Positions 7,031 through 14,444 of a DNA stretch of 18,291 nucleotides are shown piece after piece; the stretch's first letter is position 1, and every line of letters starts with the position of its first letter. The notes beneath the pieces are model-generated. The model saw only the letters and a list, made by a program, of their open reading frames with translations, was not told where the DNA came from and made no database searches. Both the position numbers and the translations under genes were made by a program. The DNA is from DAOVQB01 sp023128935 (lineage in GTDB: Bacteria; Eisenbacteria; RBG-16-71-46; CAIMUX01; WJJG01), in the NCBI GenBank assembly GCA_030628905.1, contig DAOVQB010000082.1, forward strand, positions 1-18,291. The letters are read 5' to 3'.

Positions 7031-8345
7031 GCTTTTCCGTCCTTTCCTTGCAGGCGATTCCCATCCGCTCCAATTCGTCAAGCACCGGGTTGTATACTAC
7101 GGGATCGACGGGGATGTGCACGCCGGTCATTGTGATTTTGCCCTCGAGGATCAATCGCGTTGCGACAGCGGCCGGCAGGCTGACCGTGCGGGACATGGCT
7201 GAGTCGCCGTTGGGGATCCCGTAATCGATCAACGTTGATGTTATGTGCTCCATATGGTCCGGCAGCTCTGCTTTGAAGTCGTGGTGCAGGACGATCATGT
7301 CTCGCTGACCAGGCTCGTAGGGTAGCTTTTCAGCCATACGCGCCACCAGGACATCCATTGTTGATAGAGCCTGAGGTAGCGGCTCGTCGCTGAAGAGACC
7401 GAGCCAGTCCATGCGCTCGATGGGGTTGGAATCGACTGTCAATCCCAGGTGCTCGGCTACGGCGGCCTTGACCTCCTTGCCCTTTGCGCCAGGGACCAAC
7501 AGGCGCATCAGCTCCGCGAAGGACTTGCCTTGCAGATCGTTGCGCTCAGCGTCATCCGGGTATCCAAGGTCCGTGATTGCCTTGAGCGTATCGCACCAAC
7601 CTGTATAGCGTAGCGTTCCGCGGAACATCGTGCTTGCGTCCTGTAAGCCATAAATCTCGATATAGCCCAGACAGTCCCGGTTGGTGTAGCCCTCAAAGCT
7701 GCCAGCGCCAGGTACGCTAACCATTTCGTAGGTTCCGAAGAGTTCCGGCCCGGGGATCTCAACCACCTTCCCGTCGCGCAGGAACTTGCCCGGGTTCTTG
7801 CCAGCCATGACAACTGCGCCGGGACTCCAGGAGAACTTGTAGCCCCAGGGGTTCGTATTTGCCTCTGGGGCTGGGAGGCCGCCGCAGTAGGACATGAATG
7901 AAGTGACCTTGCCGCCCCGGTTCTTGACGTCATCGATCACGCGCATGGCCGACATGTGATCGATGCCTGGGTCGAGCCCGATTTCGTTGAGGATCAAAAT
8001 GCCCGCCTCGCGCGCCTCCTGGTCAAGTGCCTTCATGGCCGGGCTGACATAGGAGGTTGTGACCATCATCTTGCGGTGCTGGATACAGAGCTTCGCCACT
8101 TTCACATGGTAGGTGTAAGGGAGAAGGCTAATGATCAGATCATGTTTTGCGACCAGGCGCGAGAGGGTTTCCTGATCATCGACCAGGAGTTGCATGGCGG
8201 TTCCACGCTCGTGTCCACCGATCAGTTTCTCGGCCTTCGAGACCGTGCGGCTTGCGATGGTGAGCTCAAGGTCCGGCTTCTCCAGCAGGTACTGAACGAG
8301 CGGGCGGGTTACAAGTCCAGCGCCAAGAAGCAGAACGTGGTTCAT
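7026..8345 (-). CDS. Saccharopine dehydrogenase (glutamate-forming)
   Basis: A 439-residue enzyme of the second step of saccharopine-pathway lysine breakdown: saccharopine plus NAD(P)+ gives glutamate and 2-aminoadipate 6-semialdehyde. It starts with a Rossmann nucleotide-binding motif (VLLLGAGLVTRPL, residues 4-16). It matches the SDH half of animal AASS closely through 'DLIISLLPYTYH', 'MMVTTSYVSPAM', 'LNEIGLDPGIDHM', 'SYCGGLPAPEANTNPWGYKFSWSP', 'LRGTLRYTGW' and the C-terminal 'SAMSRTVSLPAAVATRLIL'. The ATG at 8345 follows AAGGAGAAGGAG. It lies 242 bp after the LKR gene on the same strand, with a 44-bp tandem repeat between. Having LKR and SDH as separate genes, each resembling one half of the eukaryotic bifunctional protein, fits degradation rather than the fungal biosynthetic direction. 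No aminoadipate-semialdehyde dehydrogenase is in the window. Confidence 0.93.
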   Translation of the reverse strand: MNHVLLLGAGLVTRPLVQYLLEKPDLELTIASRTVSKAEKLIGGHERGTAMQLLVDDQETLSRLVAKHDLIISLLPYTYHVKVAKLCIQHRKMMVTTSYVSPAMKALDQEAREAGILILNEIGLDPGIDHMSAMRVIDDVKNRGGKVTSFMSYCGGLPAPEANTNPWGYKFSWSPGAVVMAGKNPGKFLRDGKVVEIPGPELFGTYEMVSVPGAGSFEGYTNRDCLGYIEIYGLQDASTMFRGTLRYTGWCDTLKAITDLGYPDDAERNDLQGKSFAELMRLLVPGAKGKEVKAAVAEHLGLTVDSNPIERMDWLGLFSDEPLPQALSTMDVLVARMAEKLPYEPGQRDMIVLHHDFKAELPDHMEHITSTLIDYGIPNGDSAMSRTVSLPAAVATRLILEGKITMTGVHIPVDPVVYNPVLDELERMGIACKERTEKQ

Positions 8346-8398
8346 CTCCTTCTCCTTTCCTTGATCTCGCGGCTATACCCCAGAGCCATGCGGCATTT

Positions 8399-8574
8399 GC
8401 CCATCTGGTTGCTTGCGGGTTTCCGAGAACCTCGCGACTTCTGCCCATCTGGTTGCTTGCGGGTTCTCCAAAAGCTCGGGGCTTCTGCCAATCCAGTTGC
8501 TTCCAGGTTTCCGCGAGCCGCTCGTCATCTACCCATCCGATTGCTTGGCGTAGTCCTGCCCCCGAGGTCAACTT
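8399..8574. repeat. Four 44-bp tandem repeats between the LKR and SDH genes
   Basis: Units start at 8399, 8443, 8487 and 8531. Each opens with a version of GCCCATCTGGTTGCTTGCGG. Units 1 and 2 agree at about 37 of 44 positions, unit 3 at about 33 of 44 with unit 1, and unit 4 is recognisable only in its first ~17 bases. The period is not a multiple of three and no coding frame is preserved, so this is non-coding sequence inside an operon gap. It may shape mRNA structure or stability; nothing more can be said. Confidence 0.88.
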
Positions 8575-8587
8575 CACGTGCAGAACC

Positions 8588-9931
8588 TCACTCCTGCTCA
8601 ACGACCTCCTTCTGAATGCATTCCTCAATGTACTTGAATGGCGACATGAGGCAGCCCTGATAGGCAATCAGCGACTTCTTGAGCGGATCTGAGAGCTCCA
8701 TCAAAGCTCCAGGGGAAGCAAGATCGATCTTAGCGAACTCTGCAATGAATTCTCTCAGAGTGCGGCTGAAATACTCCGTCGCCTCGAGTGGGAGCTCGCA
8801 GGGCAGGTTATCCACCGCCATCACAACCGGGCCGTTACCAGCAAAACCATCGCGAGGCTTGCCTGTAGACGGTTCGTAGACAAAGCACGGAACATCCTGG
8901 TTAGTGGCCTTGAGGGTGAACTCGATACTGCCTTTGATATCACAAGAGATATCCCCGACTACGCGGAGATATGGTTGCTGCCCCTCGCCGAAAAGGTCTC
9001 GCAGTGCGTCAGTCGTGATCAGCCGTGGATACTTCTCAGTCCAGAAGATACAGTTCATCAGAACATTTAGGTGAGGTGTGTAGCGATCGAAGATCGACAC
9101 ATACTTCTCGGGATGGTCGTAGTAGTCCTGCAGCATGAATTGGTCTGCTGGGTCTTTGGGCGCCACCATGTCCTCTTCCTTGAAGACCACACTGTAGATG
9201 TGGTGGCTTGAAAGGTCGCGGCGATCGCGCAGAGCAGGAATGTCATCGGGCGTGACGGACAGAGTGGGCATGAGGTTCAAGATCTCTTGGGCTCCGCTTG
9301 AAACATGGCCGTATCCTGCGAAGCCCACAACCAGTGGGGTGATCCGCGGGTCCAGGCCCAAGGCGTTGAGCTTTTCGCCGGCTTCCAGGATATCGGCCTG
9401 TGCTTGCGATAGGCCGCTGTATTCGTGGGCCATCCTGATGCCAGAGAAAGGACTGGGGATGCCCTCTTCATCCAATCGGCGGCCGAGGGCTGCGAGAGTG
9501 TCAATCATTCCTGCTAACCCTGCATGTCTACCAAAGAAGACCTTTCGTCGACCCTTCTCGTCAGTGATGAGCTCGTAGTCGAAAAGCGTGCAGCCCATGT
9601 CCAGAAGCTTCTTGAGCATCGCCATGTTGAAGGGTTGGCACTTGGTCGTGTGCGAGAAGAACATGAAGGCCTTCTTCTCTCTGAAGAAATCGGCTGGCAT
9701 TTCCTTGACGCCGAGAATCAGATCGCACTCGTAGAGGTCCTCACGGATCTCGGCGCCGGCGTCCTTGTAGGCTTGGTCGGGGAAAACCCGAATGGGAGGT
9801 GTGTTTGAAGGCTGCACATGAAAGCGAAGTCCATGCTCTGAGATGAGTTGCTCCATATCTTTAGGCGTGAGTGGGGCACGGCGTTCCCACCGGTTTTTAT
9901 CTTCTCTCCGTATCCCGATGATTGTGGTCAT
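8588..9931 (-). CDS. Lysine-ketoglutarate reductase (saccharopine-forming)
   Basis: A 447-residue enzyme that condenses lysine and 2-oxoglutarate with NAD(P)H to saccharopine, the first step of the saccharopine pathway. It tracks the LKR half of animal AASS: 'RREDKNRWERRAPLTPKDM' (residues ~8-26), 'LILGVKEMP', 'FMFFSHTTK', 'LFDYELITDEKGRRKVFFGRHAGLAGMID', 'GFAGYGHVSSGAQEI' (nucleotide-binding loop), 'VGDISCDIKGSIEF' and 'VDNLPCELPLEATEYF'. The ATG at 9931 has AGGGAAG upstream. It is the first gene of a minus-strand run continuing with saccharopine dehydrogenase and the small unknown gene. The fold belongs to the alanine dehydrogenase/transhydrogenase superfamily, but the AASS-specific motifs and the SDH neighbour settle the call. 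It is likely transcribed from the promoter near 10075. Confidence 0.93.
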   Translation of the reverse strand: MTTIIGIRREDKNRWERRAPLTPKDMEQLISEHGLRFHVQPSNTPPIRVFPDQAYKDAGAEIREDLYECDLILGVKEMPADFFREKKAFMFFSHTTKCQPFNMAMLKKLLDMGCTLFDYELITDEKGRRKVFFGRHAGLAGMIDTLAALGRRLDEEGIPSPFSGIRMAHEYSGLSQAQADILEAGEKLNALGLDPRITPLVVGFAGYGHVSSGAQEILNLMPTLSVTPDDIPALRDRRDLSSHHIYSVVFKEEDMVAPKDPADQFMLQDYYDHPEKYVSIFDRYTPHLNVLMNCIFWTEKYPRLITTDALRDLFGEGQQPYLRVVGDISCDIKGSIEFTLKATNQDVPCFVYEPSTGKPRDGFAGNGPVVMAVDNLPCELPLEATEYFSRTLREFIAEFAKIDLASPGALMELSDPLKKSLIAYQGCLMSPFKYIEECIQKEVVEQE

Positions 9932-10072
9932 GTTTGACTTCCCTGGAGTTCGGTGGGGCTTTCGCGCCCCTGGTTCAGTCCCGTCGCAGTGTTTTCTGCG
10001 GGCACTGGTTTCGTCCTATCCGGCACTATGCACTCGGTTTTCGACCTGGTGTGGTCAATTCCGAAGCTAGAG

Positions 10073-10081
10073 ACTATAGCA
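10073..10081 (-). promoter_or_regulatory. Candidate extended -10 promoter of the lysine operon
   Basis: On the minus strand TGCTATAGT is a near-perfect extended -10. No -35 hexamer is found at 16-18 bases. The start would be near 10066, leaving a leader of about 135 bases to the LKR gene. Confidence 0.4.
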
Positions 10082-10089
10082 CAATGAGC

Positions 10090-10101
10090 TGGGATATCCC
10101 A
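10090..10101. promoter_or_regulatory. 12-bp palindrome between the divergent promoters
   Basis: TGGGATATCCCA is a perfect palindrome. It lies about 10 bases upstream of the leftward extended -10 and about 40 bases left of the rightward -35, so it could be an operator. Regulator unknown; a chance palindrome of this size cannot be excluded. Confidence 0.3.
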
Positions 10102-10141
10102 CAACTCGCCAGCATGGAAATTTCCTCTGGGCGCACGAATA

Positions 10142-10170
10142 TTGAGAGCTTGAACCTTCTGTGCTAGAAT
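10142..10170 (+). promoter_or_regulatory. Sigma70-type promoter of the CapA gene
   Basis: TTGAGA (10142-10147), a 17-base spacer and TAGAAT (10165-10170) match the housekeeping consensus well. Transcription would start near 10177, giving a leader of about 160 bases before the chosen ATG. Confidence 0.65.
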
Positions 10171-10335
10171 GTCTTAGGGTTCCTGTGCTTCACATGGCCT
10201 ATGGACGCAAAGCCTTGGAACCCTTGGGTTGTTCCTTGCCGCAGGGGAGCGCCAACTTGGCTCCCGGCTGCGGATTGGCTCGCGAGGGGCCCAATCCTCA
10301 GACCACAAACCTTGGCATCGGGTTCTCAGGAAAGG

Positions 10336-13300
10336 ATGGAGACCATGTGGCTGCACCGTCGACCCTCTCAAGACACTGCCGGGTACTTTTGTCTCTCCCT
10401 CCTCGTCGCGCTCCTGGCCGCTCCTTTGGGTTCTTGGGGATCTGCCCAGGCAGCAGGGCTGGGAGACGGCCGCGGCGTCATGATGATCGATTTCGAGGAG
10501 GGCACGGCTCCGCTTCAGAGCTACGAAGGCGAGGACTTCGAGCCCGATGCCTGGGAGATCCAGTCGGAGAACACCTTCAACGGGACGAACTACGCCCTCC
10601 GGATGTGGGGGAACACGTGGAAGGAGCTGCTGATCGAGCCCTACCCACTCACGCCAGAGTCCATTTTCCAGGCGGCGATTTTTTCAGAGCAGTTGGGGGA
10701 GCTGCAGGCCTTTGCCTTTGGCGACGCGAGCGACAATGTACTCTTCTACGATGTTTCGGGCGAGCAGTTGGTGCTGTCGGATCGGTGGAACGTTGTCTAC
10801 AAGGGCGCCTTCCCGCAGGAGGAGTGGCGCGCTTACCTGCTGCCAGTGGGACGGGACTGGTACGACACCTGGGGCTATGTGCCTGAGATCACGCGCCTGA
10901 TCTTCGTGAATGACCATGATGAAACATCAGATGGGATAACCCTGTTTGATGAGGTCTATGATGTTACAGAGGACATGCCCATCGCACCCATTGTTGAGAT
11001 CCAGATCATTGTTGGTGCAGTGGATGAGCTTCCGCCGTCTCATGAGTCAGGTGGGGAAACACTCTATCGTATGGAAGTAACTTTCTTGGCGCTTGTCTAT
11101 GATCCCGATAGTATTGACCACACGTTCCATTGGGATTTCGGCGATGGGACCACGAGCGACGAGGAGAACCCCACCCACAACTTCACCGCCACAGCCAATT
11201 ACACATTCACTGTTTCGCTAGATGTGACCGATGATACCGGGCTCTTTGGACGTGACACGTGCCAGGTCAGCGTGGAGCCAAGCGGGCAGAGCGGTGTCGG
11301 CAGCATCAATTTCACGGGTGATATCTTTATGGGACGCGCCTATGAACAGCCCGGCGGACTGATTGAGACCTATGGTGTGGAGTATCTCTTCGAGTGGACC
11401 TTGGGCATTCTCGGTGAGGCAGCGGATGTGACGCTGGTCAACTGCGAGAATGCCTTCACCGATCAAGGGGAGCCTCATCCCACCAAGAGCGTCGTTTTCC
11501 GGACGAGCCCCGAGAACATTCAAGGGTTGGTCTTTGCCGGCGTGGACATCATCTCTCTGGGCAACAACCATATAGTTGATTATGGCCTGGAGGGCTTGTT
11601 GCAGACGCACGAAGTTGTCGACAGCGTCGGCATCGTCCGTGGGGGTTCCGGCATCAATGAATACTTCGCGATCCAACCTTGTTACTACACGCAGGACGGA
11701 GTCCGCCTTGCGTTTATCAATTTCTGCAACCGGACGGGGCGGGAGTATAACTATCAACCCTTCCTGGATGCCGGTTATGACAAGTGTGGCTTTGGCTACT
11801 GGAATCGGCCCAATATGGAGCGCTCCATTGCGCAGGCCGACAGCCTGGCAGACATTGTCGTCGCCTTCCCGCACAGTGGTCTGGAGTATCAGACTGCACC
11901 GGAACCTGAAGCGGGCAGCAGCGGCCCGGCTGTGGGGATTGAGAGTCCAGATCCTGAGAACTGGACTCCGCCTGTGGACTATATTGATCCCGAACTCTGC
12001 CCCCCCCACGTGCCTATCGAGGAAGCCGCAGATGTGCGCTTCCGCATCTGGCCGGGGATGACCGATCGGGAATTGCGGTGGCATGCGGTAGACATCGGAG
12101 CCGATGCGGTCCTGAACGCGCACCCACACGTATTGCAGGGATTCGAGGTATACGAGGGCGTACTGATCGCCCACAGTCTCGGCAACTTCATGTTTGATCT
12201 CTACTACCCCGAGACAATGTCCACCATCGTCTTGCGCGCGCTCTTCGACAAGGAGGGCATTCAGCGGTGGACCTTCAAACCGGCCTTCATTGACAGGTAC
12301 GTCCCCAAACCAGCCCACGGGCGGCTGGGCCGCGAGATCCTGGATCGTATGGCAGACTATTCCCGCGTATTGGGCGCATGCGTGGGCGTCAACCCGGAGA
12401 TCATGACTGGTATCGTCTTCCTCGATCCGGGCAGTGCCACACCCGTGGTGACAGCATCTCAGGGGACACAAGCATTTGTTGAGGAGGATGATTACTACGT
12501 TTCAATTCCCATCGAGCTTGTAGGAGAAGGAAACCTATCCAGGATCATCGAGATAACGGGTGTTCCCCCGCAGGACTGCGAGATCTGCTGGGGGAGGGAG
12601 ATGCTCTGGTTCGGCCGCTTCGAGCAGGATGAAGGCTATCACATGTGGAACCTGAATAGCAGTGACGAGTGGCTGGACGATTTGGTGTTCAAGGAGGGCG
12701 CGCACTCGCTGGTGTTGCACCGCGAGCACAATGCAGGTGACAACGTTATCACGATGCTTTCGGCGCACCTGCGGGCCGAAGGATCGGTGCGCTACAACAT
12801 CAACGGATGGATGAAGACCGAAAACGCCAACGATGCCAAGTTCTCAGTCCGTTGCTATCATAGTCGGTACACATGGAACCCGATTTTCGCCGTGGACATG
12901 GGAGACTCAGTTAATGGAACTACGGATTGGACGTGGTATTGCCAAGACTTCCTCTCTCCTGAAGAGGCCGACTTCTTCAACGTGCGATGCAACCTGGATG
13001 TTCCCGAAAGTGGAGACGCATATGCCTGGTTCGATGATCTGCGCGTCATCGAATGGCTGCCCTGGGAGCCGTTGGAAATCCCGATGGAGATTCCCTATCC
13101 CAACAACTTCCGGTTCCTGCAAGTCAAGGTGCCCTATCATGTGGATAGCGTGACACTGAGCTACGAAGAAACGGCTCTGACGGACGGTGGTTTCCAAGGG
13201 GTGTATCGTCCTGACCAACCCTCTCACGTCAGGGCTACGCTCAGAGGCGCATCGCCCAACCCGTTCCGCGATGGGACAAAGATCCGCTATCGCCTTAGCG

Positions 13301-13494
13301 CCAGCGCGCAGGTGAGCTTGGAGGTCTTCGATGTCAATGGGCGCTTGGTTGATCAGCTAGCCGATAACGAACGCAAGCGACCCGGGTGGCATAAGGTTTC
13401 GTGGGAAGCGCCCGGAAGACCCACTGGCATTTACTTCGCACGCCTTACTGTGGATGGGCAATCCTACTCCCGGAAGATGGTGCTGCTGAAATAG
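10336..13494 (+). CDS. Secreted PKD-CapA multidomain protein with C-terminal sorting-like domain
   Basis: A 1052-residue exported protein. The signal peptide is a hydrophobic run at residues ~18-35 ending Ala-Gln-Ala. Residues ~45-215 look like a beta-sandwich. A PKD domain follows (~235-315; WDFGDGTTSDEENPTHNF). Residues ~320-680 are a CapA/PGA_cap metallophosphatase-like domain with its expected motifs: TGDIFMGR (Asp329), 'NCENAF', 'LGNNHIVDYG' (Asn410, Asn411, His412), 'HSGLEY' near 513, 'NAHPHVLQGFE' (His596, His598) and 'HSLGNFMFD' (613). An extra ~55-residue Pro/Glu-rich stretch sits between the HSGLEY and AHPH motifs. Residues ~755-910 resemble a carbohydrate-binding beta-sandwich ('AYAWFDDLRV'), and ~966-1052 are the FlgD-like/type IX-style tail (SPNPF, TGIYFARL, RKMVLLK). 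The start is ATG 10336 after AGGAAAGG; ATG 10345 is equally possible. CapA proteins are tied to poly-gamma-glutamate handling; substrate here is unknown. Confidence 0.87.
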   Translation: METMWLHRRPSQDTAGYFCLSLLVALLAAPLGSWGSAQAAGLGDGRGVMMIDFEEGTAPLQSYEGEDFEPDAWEIQSENTFNGTNYALRMWGNTWKELLIEPYPLTPESIFQAAIFSEQLGELQAFAFGDASDNVLFYDVSGEQLVLSDRWNVVYKGAFPQEEWRAYLLPVGRDWYDTWGYVPEITRLIFVNDHDETSDGITLFDEVYDVTEDMPIAPIVEIQIIVGAVDELPPSHESGGETLYRMEVTFLALVYDPDSIDHTFHWDFGDGTTSDEENPTHNFTATANYTFTVSLDVTDDTGLFGRDTCQVSVEPSGQSGVGSINFTGDIFMGRAYEQPGGLIETYGVEYLFEWTLGILGEAADVTLVNCENAFTDQGEPHPTKSVVFRTSPENIQGLVFAGVDIISLGNNHIVDYGLEGLLQTHEVVDSVGIVRGGSGINEYFAIQPCYYTQDGVRLAFINFCNRTGREYNYQPFLDAGYDKCGFGYWNRPNMERSIAQADSLADIVVAFPHSGLEYQTAPEPEAGSSGPAVGIESPDPENWTPPVDYIDPELCPPHVPIEEAADVRFRIWPGMTDRELRWHAVDIGADAVLNAHPHVLQGFEVYEGVLIAHSLGNFMFDLYYPETMSTIVLRALFDKEGIQRWTFKPAFIDRYVPKPAHGRLGREILDRMADYSRVLGACVGVNPEIMTGIVFLDPGSATPVVTASQGTQAFVEEDDYYVSIPIELVGEGNLSRIIEITGVPPQDCEICWGREMLWFGRFEQDEGYHMWNLNSSDEWLDDLVFKEGAHSLVLHREHNAGDNVITMLSAHLRAEGSVRYNINGWMKTENANDAKFSVRCYHSRYTWNPIFAVDMGDSVNGTTDWTWYCQDFLSPEEADFFNVRCNLDVPESGDAYAWFDDLRVIEWLPWEPLEIPMEIPYPNNFRFLQVKVPYHVDSVTLSYEETALTDGGFQGVYRPDQPSHVRATLRGASPNPFRDGTKIRYRLSASAQVSLEVFDVNGRLVDQLADNERKRPGWHKVSWEAPGRPTGIYFARLTVDGQSYSRKMVLLK

Positions 13495-13587
13495 GAAGTT
13501 TTTCTTGCGCGAGCCCTATGAGTAAAGGATATGAACCGCTCTCTTCGCGGTAATCGCAAACGATCGCTTGCCAAGGTACCGACTTCC

Positions 13588-13616
13588 TTGACAGGTATCC
13601 CTGCAAGGGATTGAAT
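13588..13616 (+). promoter_or_regulatory. Promoter with embedded inverted repeat upstream of the small membrane protein
   Basis: TTGACA (13588-13593), a 17-base spacer and TTGAAT (13611-13616) form a plausible promoter with a perfect -35 and a weak -10. The spacer carries a perfect inverted repeat, ATCCCT-GCA-AGGGAT at 13597-13611, placed where a bound repressor would block polymerase. Confidence 0.5.
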
Positions 13617-13637
13617 CCACCATGCGTTCTTATTTCG

Positions 13638-13663
13638 CCGGATACTATATCCGGATACTATAT
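13638..13663. repeat. 13-bp tandem repeat with palindrome before the small membrane protein gene
   Basis: CCGGATACTATAT occurs twice back to back (13638-13650, 13651-13663). The junction makes a 17-base inverted repeat, CCGGATA-CTA-TATCCGG (13638-13654). It lies directly upstream of the AAGGAGG ribosome site, so it could be an operator, or a leader hairpin that affects translation. Confidence 0.8.
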
Positions 13664-13680
13664 TAGGAAGGAGGATCTGC

Positions 13681-14241
13681 GTGACTGATGAATCTCGTCC
13701 AGGTTCAACCGAGAACCGCCAGAGGGACAGCGGTTCCGATTCCTCTGGGGCGGAAGGATCTCACATACCCTCAGCAGAAATCCCTTCAGGTGATGCCAGT
13801 TCCCCCGCACCGGATCAACGGTTCGCGCCAGCGGCCCCTCATGGGGACCAAGTGGCCCCAGTGTCACGCACGCTCATAACGGAGGACTGGTTTTCCCGGC
13901 TCCTAGTGCCCGCCTACGAGGCCAGGGGATGGCTGAAGTTCCTCGGCGTTGTCTCCATTGTGGTGGGCGCGGTGCAAGTCCTGAGCATTGTGGGGATCTT
14001 AGTCGCCTGGCTCTACATCTGGCTTGGCGTGCTTCTCTGGCAGGCCGGAGATCGTGCAGGACAAGCGACCCTGCTGCGCGATCCGGCCATGCTTGAACAG
14101 TACCTCCAGAAAGCAAAGACGGTTTTCGTGATTGCTGGAGTGACGACTGTTGTGGGAATTGCGATGTCTGTCCTGTCCCTGGGGATGATCCTGACCTTTG
14201 GATGGATGGCCGCTGTGCTGGACCGGATCCCATCCTTCTAG
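13681..14241 (+). CDS. Small membrane protein with disordered N-terminus, DUF5362-like
   Basis: A 186-residue protein starting at GTG 13681, preceded at ideal spacing by AAGGAGG. Residues 1-65 are Ser/Gly/Pro/Glu-rich and probably disordered. Residues ~70-186 form a compact membrane domain with about three to four hydrophobic segments (~84-104, 105-121, 147-178) joined by a charged loop 'QAGDRAGQATLLRDPAMLEQYLQKAKT'. The pattern 'GWLKFLGVVSIVVGAVQVLSIVGILVAWLYIWLGVLL' resembles the DUF5362 family of small membrane proteins, but I make this family call only tentatively. The next gene starts 203 bp downstream on the same strand and also has a Pro/Gln-rich low-complexity N-terminus, so the two may be co-expressed. 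No catalytic motif is visible. Confidence 0.75.
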   Translation: MTDESRPGSTENRQRDSGSDSSGAEGSHIPSAEIPSGDASSPAPDQRFAPAAPHGDQVAPVSRTLITEDWFSRLLVPAYEARGWLKFLGVVSIVVGAVQVLSIVGILVAWLYIWLGVLLWQAGDRAGQATLLRDPAMLEQYLQKAKTVFVIAGVTTVVGIAMSVLSLGMILTFGWMAAVLDRIPSF

Positions 14242-14444
14242 CTGGAGAGCTTGAGTCGATAGGCTCCCAGTCTTCTAGCATATGTCCGGGCGAGTCAAGC
14301 CGGTACGTTTGGCTGTTGCCCGAGGACGTTCCCGCTTTTCCCCCAAAGAAACCCCTTCCTCATTCCGAACCATTAGAACTGGGGATGGTGAGGTGTCCTT
14401 TGCCTCGCCTTGCTTGCATCCAATCACAAAGAAGGAGGAGCGGT

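Larger units (their letters stand above)
9932..10335. other. Divergent control region between the lysine operon and the CapA gene
   Basis: About 400 bases with no credible gene. The frame of the CapA gene is open from 10201, but the signal peptide and ribosome site lie further in. The region holds one candidate promoter in each direction and a 12-bp palindrome, listed separately. No terminator, tRNA or riboswitch was recognised. Confidence 0.55.

Noticed and set aside
8399..8574. CRISPR-like array
   Set aside because: The repeats are directly abutting with a 44-base period and no unique spacers, they decay along the array, and no cas gene is present.
8266..8667. Minus-strand coding frame across the LKR-SDH gap
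   Set aside because: The 44-bp period shifts frame at every unit, and the frame overlaps both well-supported enzymes out of register. No protein repeat results.
11218..12471. Long minus-strand open frame (417 codons) opposite the CapA region
   Set aside because: It is antisense to a gene with clear CapA and PKD motifs. The translation shows no recognisable domain, and it follows from the codon bias of the real gene.
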